A DNA stretch of 64,000 nt, from contig NZ_QCYJ01000033.1 in NCBI RefSeq assembly GCF_003123685.1, forward strand, positions 1-64,000, read 5' to 3'. The translations under genes and the position numbers were made by a program. Shown here piece after piece: positions 36,785 to 45,983 of the stretch (positions are counted from its first letter, which is position 1; each line of letters opens with the position of its first letter). The DNA comes from Nocardia aurea. GTDB lineage: Bacteria > Actinomycetota > Actinomycetes > Mycobacteriales > Mycobacteriaceae. Under the pieces are notes generated by a model. That model saw only the letters and a program-made list of their open reading frames with translations, ran no database searches and was not told the DNA's origin.

Positions 36785-38269
36785 GTGAGTGAGTACGTAG
36801 AACGCACCTACAGTGCCGGTACCCGTCCGCGCGCGGAGGGCCTGTTCGGGCTCTCGGCGGTAGCGATGCTCACCGCCGGTGTCGTCATCGTCGTGGTCAT
36901 CCTCGGCCAGGCGATGTTCGGATTCAAAGTCGCCGGGATCCTGGCCGGTGTCGGGGTGACCGTGACCGCGCCGCTGGTGATCCAGATCGGTGGCCGCACC
37001 GGATATGTGCGTGCGCTGCTGCTGTGGCAGTGGTGGGGCGGGGTCCGGCGCAAGGAGCATTCCTACCGCTCCGGCTCGTTCTCCGCGATCCCTGGCGGCG
37101 CCACCGTTCTGCCCGGGTTGCTGGCGCCGTCGCGGCTGTATCGGGGCCAAGCCGTGGATGGGCACAACTTCGGGATGATCCACCTCCCGAAGTTCGGGGA
37201 GTACACGATCGTGCTGCGGGCCTGGCCTCAGGGTGGCGAAGCCGTCGATCAGGACCTGGTCGATCAGTGGGTCGCCGCCTGGGGCGCGTTCCTGGCCTCC
37301 CTCGGGAGCGCGCCGGATGTGAAAGCGATCGTGCCGGTGATCGACACGGTCCCCGAGACCGGGAACCGGCTCACCGCCGAGGTGGCGGCGATGATGCGCC
37401 CGGGTGTGCCCGAGGTCGCCGAGCGGGTGATGTGGGAGCTGGCAGACCAACTCGCGTCCCAGCGAGTGCAGTTGGAGCCGCGTCTGGCGATCACTTTCGA
37501 AGCGACCACGCCCGAACGGCGCAAGATTCCCGCCGAACAGGCCCTCGAGATCGGCCGTCGCCTGCCCGGCATCCTCGCCGCGCTCGCCGAGGCCGGTGTG
37601 CGGGCCGAACCGATGACTCCCGAACAGATCATCGCCTTCGTGCGCCGCTCCTACGACCCGGCGTCGCAAGCCGACCTGGAAGCCGCCGCGACCGACCCCG
37701 ACGGACACCGTCTGACGTGGGCGATGGCTGGCCCGGCTGATGAGCAGCAGCGCTACGACCGCCTCCTGCACGCCGGGGCGGTATCGATCACGTGGGAGAT
37801 GACCGCCGCCCCGCCCGGTGTCGTGACCGACCGGGTACTGCAACGGTTACTCGAACCCAACCCCGAACTGCCCCGCAAACGCGTCGCGCTGGTATATCGG
37901 CCACATTCGGCGGCCGAGGCCACCGGCATCGTCGACGACGACTGGCGCAACGCCCGCGTCGCCCAGCAGAACACCAAAGGCGGTCTCGTCTCGGCGTCGG
38001 CGAGCATCCGGGTCGCCAACGCCGAACAAGCCCGCCAGGAACAAGCCCGCGGACACGGATTGACCCGCTACGGGATCCTCATCACCCTCACCGCTCCACG
38101 CGGTGCCGACATTCCCCGTATCGAAGCGCTGGTGCGGGACTTGTCGACTCAGGCCCGGTTGACGATTCGCCGGTGCAACACCTACCACTCCGCGGCGTTC
38201 GCCGCGTCCCTCGGTGTCGGGGTCATCCTGCCCGAACACGCCACGATCCCCGAAGCTCTGGAGGGCTGA
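36785..38269 (+). CDS. SCO6880-family T4SS protein
   Basis: A 494-aa protein. GTG 36785 is chosen because GGAGG lies 6 nt upstream; GTG 36782 is adjacent. Two N-terminal membrane helices (AVAMLTAGVVIVVVILGQAM, VAGILAGVGVTVTAPLVI) are followed by a large cytoplasmic domain with HNFGMIHLPKFGEYTIVLRA and QNTKGGLVSASASIRVANAE. This is the plan of SCO6880-type proteins, which combine a PrgI/VirB3-like anchor with the N-terminal half of a VirB4 ATPase. The separate gene after it supplies the P-loop half. The gap to the next gene is 3 bp. Confidence 0.75.
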   Translation: MSEYVERTYSAGTRPRAEGLFGLSAVAMLTAGVVIVVVILGQAMFGFKVAGILAGVGVTVTAPLVIQIGGRTGYVRALLLWQWWGGVRRKEHSYRSGSFSAIPGGATVLPGLLAPSRLYRGQAVDGHNFGMIHLPKFGEYTIVLRAWPQGGEAVDQDLVDQWVAAWGAFLASLGSAPDVKAIVPVIDTVPETGNRLTAEVAAMMRPGVPEVAERVMWELADQLASQRVQLEPRLAITFEATTPERRKIPAEQALEIGRRLPGILAALAEAGVRAEPMTPEQIIAFVRRSYDPASQADLEAAATDPDGHRLTWAMAGPADEQQRYDRLLHAGAVSITWEMTAAPPGVVTDRVLQRLLEPNPELPRKRVALVYRPHSAAEATGIVDDDWRNARVAQQNTKGGLVSASASIRVANAEQARQEQARGHGLTRYGILITLTAPRGADIPRIEALVRDLSTQARLTIRRCNTYHSAAFAASLGVGVILPEHATIPEALEG

Positions 38270-38272
38270 ACC

Positions 38273-40015
38273 ATGCCCACCCCAACACCGACCCGACAAC
38301 GTCCCGTCTCGCCCGTGCCGATGCGAGGTCCGCGGACTCTGGACGAGACCGCTCGCGCGAAACTCGAACTACGTCACCGTGCCGGGGGGTTGCGTGCGAT
38401 CTGGGCGGGAATGATGCTGTCGCGCGACGACCGCCGCCACCGCAACCGTGCCATGCTCGCCGAAGCCGCAGTGCACGACGACTTCGACCGGCCCGCACTG
38501 CGTTTGACCGACAGCGGTTACGCGGGACCGGGCGGGGGACGGGTCAGCGCGGTCGGACGTCCGGCCGAATGGCGCGGCACCACCGCCCAGGTCGTCGGAC
38601 TGTGGCCATGGGCCGTCGGCGCCGGAGCGCCCCTGGTCGGCACACCGTTGGGGCCGCATCTGCGTACGGGGGCTCCGGTGTGTTTCGACCCGATGAACTG
38701 GTTCCAGCGCGGTGGGTTCATCACCGCGCCGAGCCTGTTCGTGTTGGGGCTCAACGGGTTCGGGAAGTCCTCGCTCGTGCGCCGGATCGTGCTCGGCGGC
38801 ATCGCTCAGGGCATCACACCGTTGATCCTGGCCGACGTCAAACCCGACTATCGGCGCCTGGTCGAACTGGTCGGAGGCCAGGTCATCGACCTCGGTTACG
38901 GGTACGGGCACCTCAACCCGCTCGACACCGGCGTCATGGGCGAAGTCCTCACCCGCCTGGAAGCCGCCGAGAAATTCGAACAAGCCCACACCCTCGCCCA
39001 AGAACTCCGCGCCCGCCAGATCGCACTCGTCTGCGCGCTGGTCGAACTCGTACGCGGCCAACGCGTGGCCGACTACGAGGAAACCGTCATCGCGACCGCC
39101 CTGTCACTGCTCTACACCCCTACCCATGCGGGTGGTCCGGGTTTCGGGCCCGGTCGGGCACCGATATTGAGCGATCTGCTCGCGGTGATCGTTACCGGCG
39201 GTGACGAATTGCGTCTGGACGCGGCCGCCGACAGTGACGAACGCTATCAAGCGGCGATCGTGCCGTTGCGCCAGTCGTTGCGGGCGTTGACGAAAGGCCC
39301 GTTCGGGCAGGTCTTCGACGGACAGACCAGCGTCGCGATCGACCTGGACTCCACCGCGGTCTGCATCGACGTCTCCCACATCCCCAAAGGCGACAAGAAA
39401 CTCAAAGCCGCGGTCATGCTCGCCTGCTGGGGAGCCGGGTTCTCCGCCGTGGAGGCGTTGAACATGCTCACCGACGCCGGCCTGGCCCCGCAACGCTACT
39501 TCCAGGTTGTCATGGACGAACTCTGGCAGGTCCTCGGCCTGGGAGAGTCCATGGTCGAACGCGTCGACGAACTCACCCGCCTGCAACGCGGCATCGCGGT
39601 CGCGTTGATCATGATCAGCCACACCATCAAAGACCTCCAAGCACTCGATTCCCCGGCCGCGATCAGCCGCGCCCTCGGCTTCCTCGAACGCGCCCGAGCG
39701 AAAATTCTCGGCGCGCTACCGGGGGAGGAGATCAGCCGCCTGGAATCGATCATCCCGTTCACGAACGTCGAACGCGCCATGGTCACCACCTGGTCCGCGC
39801 CCCAAGCACTCACCGGCGAAGCGATCCGCCGCGACCAACCCCGACCAACCCCACCCGGCACCGGCAAATTCCTCCTCAAGATCGGCGAAGGCCGACAACC
39901 CGGCATCCCCTTCTTCGTCGAACTCAGCGAAACCGAACGACTGACAGGTATTCACGACACGAATACACGTTTCGCCGGATTCGACACTGCCGCTGCCGAG
40001 TCGAGCGACTTGTAG
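38273..40015 (+). CDS. VirB4-like conjugation ATPase
   Basis: A 580-aa protein. Walker A LGLNGFGKSSL is at ~158-168, LADVKPDYRRL and DLGYGYGHLNPLD follow, and Walker B YFQVVMDELWQVL is near 413. ALIMISHTIKDLQALDSP is the sensor region. It drives assembly and substrate passage through the type IV channel at the inner membrane. Together with the preceding SCO6880 protein it forms a two-gene VirB4. No TM helix is present. Last gene of the core operon; ~400 bp of non-coding DNA follows. Confidence 0.85.
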   Translation: MPTPTPTRQRPVSPVPMRGPRTLDETARAKLELRHRAGGLRAIWAGMMLSRDDRRHRNRAMLAEAAVHDDFDRPALRLTDSGYAGPGGGRVSAVGRPAEWRGTTAQVVGLWPWAVGAGAPLVGTPLGPHLRTGAPVCFDPMNWFQRGGFITAPSLFVLGLNGFGKSSLVRRIVLGGIAQGITPLILADVKPDYRRLVELVGGQVIDLGYGYGHLNPLDTGVMGEVLTRLEAAEKFEQAHTLAQELRARQIALVCALVELVRGQRVADYEETVIATALSLLYTPTHAGGPGFGPGRAPILSDLLAVIVTGGDELRLDAAADSDERYQAAIVPLRQSLRALTKGPFGQVFDGQTSVAIDLDSTAVCIDVSHIPKGDKKLKAAVMLACWGAGFSAVEALNMLTDAGLAPQRYFQVVMDELWQVLGLGESMVERVDELTRLQRGIAVALIMISHTIKDLQALDSPAAISRALGFLERARAKILGALPGEEISRLESIIPFTNVERAMVTTWSAPQALTGEAIRRDQPRPTPPGTGKFLLKIGEGRQPGIPFFVELSETERLTGIHDTNTRFAGFDTAAAESSDL

Positions 40016-40416
40016 GTTCTCATGCTTCTTTTCGCCTTTCTCATCGTTTTGTCGCCGATCTGTCGCCGACGGATCCTGCCAGCGGAGAAACCCCAGTTCA
40101 ACGGCTTGCGGGGAGCGCATACGGCCCTACGTCGGAGCCCGGAACGGTGCCAGCTCCGAAGAAAGCGACAAATAGATGAGAAAAGCGACCGACAAATCGG
40201 TGGGAAAGCGCAGCAAATCCCCAGTTCGTGTCACTTCCGAACGACAACTCCGACGAGAACCTACATGACTAGGTCCGCGGTGATGTCCGGAATTCGACGA
40301 CGGCGCCACGCTCGCTGTGACCGCGCGGCCACGCACCGCGCAGGTACGTGGTCGGCGGGAGCAGCCGATCCGCCCCGGTCGCATGCAGCGCACGGTGGCC
40401 CGGCCCAGGAGCGGCG
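40016..40416. promoter_or_regulatory. Non-coding region with repeats before accessory transfer genes
   Basis: About 400 bp, noticeably richer in A than surrounding DNA. It contains a 7-bp inverted repeat, TCGGAGC (40132-40138)/GCTCCGA (40153-40159), and AAAGCG repeats starting at 40162, 40182 and 40205 (the first two AAAGCGAC). A small hairpin ACCGA-caaa-TCGGT overlaps the second. No credible gene. It may be a promoter with repeated binding sites, or part of a transfer origin. Confidence 0.45.
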
Positions 40417-41067
40417 ATGAGTTTCGACCGGCCCGACCTTTCTCCCGGGCATACCCAAGCCGGTCGGTCGCGGACCGCGGGGTTGTGGACGGCCGAGCCT
40501 TTCGACACCGCCGATCTCGCCGATGTGTGCAACCCGAACCACTATCAAGGAAAGTCCGACTCATGGGTCGAACAAGTCCTGCGCGCGGATTTCGCGCGCT
40601 ACCACCAACTCCGCGACGCCGCAGACCGCTCGAACAGCCCCGCCGAGACCGAAGCGCTGACCACCCGCGCAGCCGCGATCGAAACCCCGTGGCTCGACCG
40701 CGCCAACAGTTGGACACAGACCTGGGAACACGCTGTCGAGGTTCGCGCCGACTGGATCGACGCGCCGGACACGATGTCTCACCAGCTGGGAGCGCTCGAG
40801 GAAGAACGCATCCGCGGATGGCACACCGTCACCGATCTCGAACTGCGCACTCTCTACCAACTACGCGAACTGACCGGCAACGGCATCTGGGACCAGACCC
40901 AGAGCCCTACCGAGTCGGATCGACCGGTCGACGCCCAAGCCGCACAGATCATCGAGGCCGCACTGGTCCCCGAACTCCGCGCAACCTCCCACCTCCAGAT
41001 CGTCACCACTGACCCACCCGAGGGTGTCGACGCCGAGCGACTCCTCGAGGAAGGACCGGGACGGTGA
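40417..41067 (+). CDS. Accessory transfer-region protein, paralog A
   Basis: A 216-aa protein from ATG 40417, with AGGAG 5 nt upstream. It is acidic and helical. The block GLWTAEPFDTADLADV, then PNHYQGKSDSWVEQVLRADF and AR, is shared with the protein at 45984 (GLWTAEPFDPADPTDA, PNYYVGKAVWWAEQVMRADF), as is the ending (IIEAAL...EGPGR / EGAGR). No catalytic motif or membrane segment. I know no function. Two diverged copies on either side of five other genes suggest a local duplication. Confidence 0.6.
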   Translation: MSFDRPDLSPGHTQAGRSRTAGLWTAEPFDTADLADVCNPNHYQGKSDSWVEQVLRADFARYHQLRDAADRSNSPAETEALTTRAAAIETPWLDRANSWTQTWEHAVEVRADWIDAPDTMSHQLGALEEERIRGWHTVTDLELRTLYQLRELTGNGIWDQTQSPTESDRPVDAQAAQIIEAALVPELRATSHLQIVTTDPPEGVDAERLLEEGPGR

Positions 41068-41110
41068 ACAGCCGAAACCTTCGAGCATTCAACAAGATCC
41101 GAGGACTACG

Positions 41111-41281
41111 ATGACCAGCCCGCCTAAACCGCCACCGCCTCTAACGCCCCCTCCAGCTCGGCGTGAGCACGGATCGGACCTCGGCATGAATACAAGCGTG
41201 CCCGACACAACGGCGAAGCACCTGATGCTGCGGAGCTCATGCATCGAACGACCCCGGAAACGGGGCACTAGCCATGGATGA
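41111..41281 (+). CDS. Small Pro-rich ORF
   Basis: A 56-codon frame with ATG 41111 and GAGGA 5 nt upstream. The product begins MTSPPKPPPPLTPPPARREH and has no recognisable domain. Its end overlaps the next start by 8 bp, so it may serve mainly for translational coupling. The coding evidence is the ribosome-binding site and the overlap only. Confidence 0.35.
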   Translation: MTSPPKPPPPLTPPPARREHGSDLGMNTSVPDTTAKHLMLRSSCIERPRKRGTSHG

Positions 41282-42245
41282 GCCCTCACCAGAGCTGGAG
41301 GCTCTGCCCGGTTGGAAGTTGCGGCTGCTGGAACGGATCCACGACACCTCCGCCGAGCACCAGCGGATCCTGACGGAGAACTACCCCAGCTTCGGATCGG
41401 GCGACCGCAGCGGTGACCTCGCGCTACACACCTGGCGCACGAACTTGCGTGCCCTCGAGAGTGATCGCGCCGAACTCGAGACCCGCGCCGCCGCAGCCGG
41501 TCTGCCCGCAACGGCGATCGAGCGAGCCCGCGCGGCGGGCCAATCCGGCGACGGGTGGGCCGACGGTGCACACATCGCGCGGGGCGTGAGCGGCGGCCTC
41601 GATCGGGTTCGTGGCTACATGGTCGACGGGGTGGCCGCTGATGTGTGGCAGCTCGAGCACATGGCCGCGATCAACGCCGAACGGCGATTCGGCAGACCTC
41701 CGAGCCGCATTGTCCAGCACCCTGACCCGGGCGAGGTCGATCAGTTCGGGCGCAATATGGCCGCGCTGTGGACCCGGGTCAACGAGGCGGCTCACGCGAT
41801 CGGCCTGTCCCGCGAAGAACGTGCGCAGCTGTGGGAACGCGACAGTGAGGGCTGGCAGCGGCTGGTGGCGTTGACCGTGGGCATCTATGACGACGCCGGA
41901 CTGCAAGAGCGCTGGCGTGCCTACGCATGGCCCGGCATCGAGCATGAAGCACGACGCGACGTCGACAGTCTCGCCGCAGGCAGCCGTCCCGGTCGTGAAC
42001 CGGGCGTCACGCCGCCGACACCGCACCTGCTCATCGAACACGCCAGCAATGCGGTGATCGCTACGAGGGACCGCGAGGTCGAAACCGGCCAAGGCACGGG
42101 CGAGGTGATCGCAGCCGCTACGTCACCAGCCCTGAACGCGACCGGAAGCCTCCGATCCCCATCAGAAGCTGAAATCGGCAGTGACACCGCCGAATTCACG
42201 CTACCGCCATCGATACACGCATCTGACACCGGACCAGACCTGTGA
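41274..42245 (+). CDS. Unknown helical accessory transfer protein
   Basis: A 323-aa protein from ATG 41274. It is predicted almost entirely helical (LEALPGWKLRLLERIHDTSA, NMAALWTRVNEAAHAIGLSR) with an unstructured acidic C-terminus. There is no signal or membrane segment. It sits between paralog A and a 571-aa unknown protein in a run of plus-strand genes with short gaps. The start lacks a strong ribosome-binding site and may depend on the overlapping small ORF. Function unknown. Confidence 0.6.
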   Translation: MDEPSPELEALPGWKLRLLERIHDTSAEHQRILTENYPSFGSGDRSGDLALHTWRTNLRALESDRAELETRAAAAGLPATAIERARAAGQSGDGWADGAHIARGVSGGLDRVRGYMVDGVAADVWQLEHMAAINAERRFGRPPSRIVQHPDPGEVDQFGRNMAALWTRVNEAAHAIGLSREERAQLWERDSEGWQRLVALTVGIYDDAGLQERWRAYAWPGIEHEARRDVDSLAAGSRPGREPGVTPPTPHLLIEHASNAVIATRDREVETGQGTGEVIAAATSPALNATGSLRSPSEAEIGSDTAEFTLPPSIHASDTGPDL

Positions 42246-42303
42246 CCCGCAGCATCCCGATGAATCACTGACCGAGCACCGACACAGATCCGAGGTAGAA
42301 CCG

Positions 42304-44019
42304 ATGACCGACCACCTGCCGCTGGCGCACGAAGCAGCCGACCGCCCAGTGCCGCGCTGGCAACCGTTCACCTGGACCCACGCACCGGTCGGTGGCTTGG
42401 TCCGCCTGGGTTATCTGCTCGCCGGAATCGCGCTGGAAAACGCCCACCATGCCCGCGCCACCCGCACACCCGGCCCGATCGACTCGCAAGCCCGCGCGGC
42501 GGCGGAGCAGCGGCTGACTTCCCCGAACGCGACCGCGACGGCGTTCACCGTGTGCGCGGCGTTGACCGACGCGCTGGTCTGGCACACCGAATCCGCCGTC
42601 GCCCGCGCGGCGCTGCCGCCGCTGGTCGAGCACTACCGGGTCGAGTACGGCGTGCTCATCGACACCGAAACCCCCTCCATAGCCCTGGATCCCGATTTCG
42701 ACGACGACGCCAAGCAACACACCCGCCAAACCTGGCGTGCCGACCAACGTGCCACCCGCATGTGGCAAGCGGCCGCACAGCTGCTGGACGGCGCGGGCGA
42801 GACCAGCGCGGCGGCGTTGCACGCGACGCAATCCGGGGTGCATGACCAGCAACTCACCGAGGCGTTGGCAGCGGCGGGGGTGAGCGAAACCGTCTGCGAG
42901 GTCCTGCTATACGTCGACGCCTATCTGTTCGACTACACCGCCGGTATCGATCTGGAGGTGTCGCCGCTGCCACTGGTCGACCTCGCCGAAGAAGCCAAGA
43001 GCGTGGTGCAGTCCAGCCTGGACCGCCTCCAGAAGCCCTCCGAGGAAACCGTGTCGGCACCCATTCCCGAAGAACTGAGGCTGGAACCGGGATTCCGGCT
43101 CGCGTACTCGGTCCTATCGCCGCCGGACCGTGCCCGCGTCGACGCGGCACTCGAGGCGTTCTCCGACGACGGCGCACCGCCGGCGCTGTGGCCTCACCAC
43201 CTGGACCGCAATCGCGCGGACGAGCTGCTGGTGCGATACAGGGACCGGAGTCAGAGCGTGCAGTCCTACGCCGCCCGACTGCCCGCGGTGGTCGATGACG
43301 CCGAACACCACGCGCGGATCACCGGCTATGTCAGCGAACTCGCCGAGATCGCCGACGTTCTGCTCGACGCCGCCCGCCACGGGCGTGGCCTGATCGGCAT
43401 CGAACGCGAACTACTGATTCAGACGATGGCCGGGGCCGAGATCAGCGTGCGCACACCACGTCTGCGGTTCGTCGGGGAACTGTTCCTGTTCGCTCAGGAA
43501 ATGCGTGAGCACCAGGAGGCCGCGACGGAGTTGATGACCGACTACAGCACCGAACTGGCCTCCGCGGTCTATGAAGCCTTCGCCGAAGGTGACGACGAGT
43601 ACCGAGAGCACTCCGCACCCGACAGCGTGCACGAACCGCTGTTGGAGGCGTTCTACCAGCTCGCCGACCGCCCCGACATCACCGGTTACGCCCACCAGCG
43701 TCACCGTGCCGCGCTCGCCCGGTGGGACGAATGGATGGCGGGGCAGGGCCATTCCGCCCTCGTGCGTCAGCAGGCCAGGGCGTCGATCGCGGGCTACGTC
43801 GAAGAAGCGATCGGCCAAGCCGACATGCTGGCGCGCTCCCATCGGTTCTGGACCTCTAGATTCGAACAATTCACCTCCCGTCACCAGCCGGGAAACACAC
43901 CCGCACCTGCCAACGCCGAACCCGGCGACCAGACGCACGCCGACACCACCGAGTCACACGCCCGAGTGACGGGCGAGATCGCTCATCACTTCGGCAGCTA
44001 CCGACCTCCACGCCCCTGA
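42304..44019 (+). CDS. Large unknown helical protein, distant homologue of the 55845 gene
   Basis: A 571-aa protein from ATG 42304, with GAGG 8 nt upstream. It opens with a basic-aromatic segment and LGYLLAGIALENAHHARATR. EHYRVEYGVLIDTETPSIAL, then DPDFDDDAKQH, parallels the 622-aa protein at 55845 (RYYRFEEGLIVDVEAGIVDI, DPSFDALDQH), with similar flanking helices (TRMWQAAAQLL / ARDLARELL). The remainder is helical without known motif. Both belong to transfer-linked gene runs. A structural or relaxosome role is only a guess. Confidence 0.6.
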   Translation: MTDHLPLAHEAADRPVPRWQPFTWTHAPVGGLVRLGYLLAGIALENAHHARATRTPGPIDSQARAAAEQRLTSPNATATAFTVCAALTDALVWHTESAVARAALPPLVEHYRVEYGVLIDTETPSIALDPDFDDDAKQHTRQTWRADQRATRMWQAAAQLLDGAGETSAAALHATQSGVHDQQLTEALAAAGVSETVCEVLLYVDAYLFDYTAGIDLEVSPLPLVDLAEEAKSVVQSSLDRLQKPSEETVSAPIPEELRLEPGFRLAYSVLSPPDRARVDAALEAFSDDGAPPALWPHHLDRNRADELLVRYRDRSQSVQSYAARLPAVVDDAEHHARITGYVSELAEIADVLLDAARHGRGLIGIERELLIQTMAGAEISVRTPRLRFVGELFLFAQEMREHQEAATELMTDYSTELASAVYEAFAEGDDEYREHSAPDSVHEPLLEAFYQLADRPDITGYAHQRHRAALARWDEWMAGQGHSALVRQQARASIAGYVEEAIGQADMLARSHRFWTSRFEQFTSRHQPGNTPAPANAEPGDQTHADTTESHARVTGEIAHHFGSYRPPRP

Positions 44020-44147
44020 CACGACCACGTGTGCCGCGCGATACAGGTCTCGACCCGCGCCAACCCGCCAACCTACCGAGCTCTGTCTCGGAGCCGCAGT
44101 CATCCGAGCCGACCACATCCACCCGCCCGTCCAGGAGGAAAGCCATT

Positions 44148-45842
44148 ATGTCCCACCGTGTTCTGTTGATGTCCAGTGCCCGCAACGGGCTGACCCAACG
44201 CGCCGAACTCGCGCTACGTGGTCACGGCCACCAGGTGCATACCGCTGTGGTCGCCGACGCGGCCGCGATGGACGCCGCTGTCGCCGCGCACGAGTTCGAC
44301 GTGATCATCTGCCCGTTCCTGACCGCCGCGATCCCGCCCCGGATCTACGAGCAGCACCGTGTGGTGATCATCCATCCCGGACCGGTCGGTGACCGTGGAC
44401 CTGCCAGCCTGGACTGGGCGCTGGCCGAGGGCCGGACCCGGTGGGGTGTGACCGCGATCGGCGCGGTCGCCGAGATGGACGCGGGCCCGGTGTGGGCGTG
44501 GCGCGCGGTGACGTTCGAGTACCCGCAACGCAAATCCACCTTCTACAACACCGTCGTCGCCGACGCCGCGATCGAATGCATCCTGGAGACCGCCGCCCAC
44601 GCCGAAGACCCCGATTTCGTGCCGATCGACCAAGCCCGCGCACCGCGTCCGGTATCCGATGCCCGCACCCGGCCGCCGATGCGCCAATACGATCGACAGG
44701 TGGCCTGGACCGCCCCCGCCGCGACGATCCTGGCCCGCGTCCACACCGCCGACGGCGCCCCCGGACTCCGGACCACCCTCGCCGGGCACATCGTGCATCT
44801 CTACGATGCCCACCCCGGCCGCACCGGAGTGGACGCCGAACCCGCAACGATCATCGGCCGCCGACACCACCTCATCGAAATCGCTTGCGGCACGGGCGAA
44901 ACGATCTGGATCGGGCACCTGCGGGCGCGGCTCGAGGACGGACCGACCTGCAAAGGCCCCGCGGCCAGTGTGCTCGCCCATATCGGCGTCGATCTGGGGG
45001 CGATGCCGGTGCGGGCGGAGTCCGGATGCCGCGATATCGACTACCGCCGTGACGGTGCTGTCGGCACCGTCACCGTGGACGCCTACAACGGCGCGCTGAC
45101 GACCGAGCAGTGCGACCGCCTCGCGGTCGCGCTGCATACCGCGGCCGCGCAGGACACCGATGTGCTGGTGTTGCGGGGCGGTGCCTCGCATTTCTTCTTG
45201 ACCGGCATCCACCTGGGAGGGATCGAACTCGCATCCGATCCCGCCGCCGAGGGCTGGGCCAACATCAAAGCGATCAACCGGGTCTGCAAGGCGTTGCTGG
45301 CTTGCCCGCAGATCACCATCGCCGCGATCACCGGCAACGCGGGCGCGGGCGGGGTCGCGCTACCGTTGGCCGCCGACATCGTCGCGGCCCGTCGCCGGGT
45401 CACGCTGACACCGGCGTACAAGCCGATGGGGTTGACCGGTTCGGAATTGCACACCGTCACCCTCCCGCACCGTGTGGGTCCGCAGACGGCTCGAGCGCTG
45501 CTGGAAAGCGGTGACGCTCTCGACACCGCCACCGCCCGCGATATCGGCCTGATCGACCACGTCGGCCCCGACAGTCGCGAATTCGACAGTTGGCTCGACG
45601 GGTTGGCGCGCCGATACACCGACCCGCAATCGCGTGGAGATGTCCTGCGTCGCAAAGCTGCTCGGTTCGCGGCGCTCACCAAGCCGATCGACGCCTATGA
45701 AGTTGCCGAGCTGACGGAAATGGCCGAAGACTTCTTCGCCGACCGTGGCGAGTTCCGAAGGCACAGACAGGAATTCCTCCGAGTCGGGTCCGCTTCGCCG
45801 ACACGACCGCGTGCCCGCGCGCTGGCCGGCCAACGACCCTGA
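44148..45842 (+). CDS. HypX-like formyltransferase/enoyl-CoA hydratase fusion
   Basis: A 564-aa protein from ATG 44148 (AGGAGGA upstream). Residues 1-~180 form a formyl-transferase-type domain: RVVIIHPGPVGDRGPASLDW and VAEMDAGPVWAW, holding the His and Asp of the transformylase site. Residues ~290-530 form a crotonase (enoyl-CoA hydratase) domain: VLRGGASHFFLTGIHLGGIE and ITGNAGAGGVALPLAADIV. This architecture and length match HypX/HoxX, which converts formyl groups to CO for the Fe(CN)2CO centre of [NiFe]-hydrogenases under aerobic conditions. No hydrogenase or other hyp genes are in the window. In a conjugation cluster this is unexpected; it may have another role or serve a chromosomal hydrogenase. 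Confidence 0.75.
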   Translation: MSHRVLLMSSARNGLTQRAELALRGHGHQVHTAVVADAAAMDAAVAAHEFDVIICPFLTAAIPPRIYEQHRVVIIHPGPVGDRGPASLDWALAEGRTRWGVTAIGAVAEMDAGPVWAWRAVTFEYPQRKSTFYNTVVADAAIECILETAAHAEDPDFVPIDQARAPRPVSDARTRPPMRQYDRQVAWTAPAATILARVHTADGAPGLRTTLAGHIVHLYDAHPGRTGVDAEPATIIGRRHHLIEIACGTGETIWIGHLRARLEDGPTCKGPAASVLAHIGVDLGAMPVRAESGCRDIDYRRDGAVGTVTVDAYNGALTTEQCDRLAVALHTAAAQDTDVLVLRGGASHFFLTGIHLGGIELASDPAAEGWANIKAINRVCKALLACPQITIAAITGNAGAGGVALPLAADIVAARRRVTLTPAYKPMGLTGSELHTVTLPHRVGPQTARALLESGDALDTATARDIGLIDHVGPDSREFDSWLDGLARRYTDPQSRGDVLRRKAARFAALTKPIDAYEVAELTEMAEDFFADRGEFRRHRQEFLRVGSASPTRPRARALAGQRP

Positions 45843-45983
45843 CCACGCCGACCCCCCAACACCCCGAAAGCGATCACAGCGGTCTGGATGGCCGATGCGA
45901 ACCCCCGGTGAGGAACAACGCGAGCGTGCTGCACGCGCCACCGGGAACGCAGACCGGCGTCGAACAGAGGGAAGGAGAAAGCC

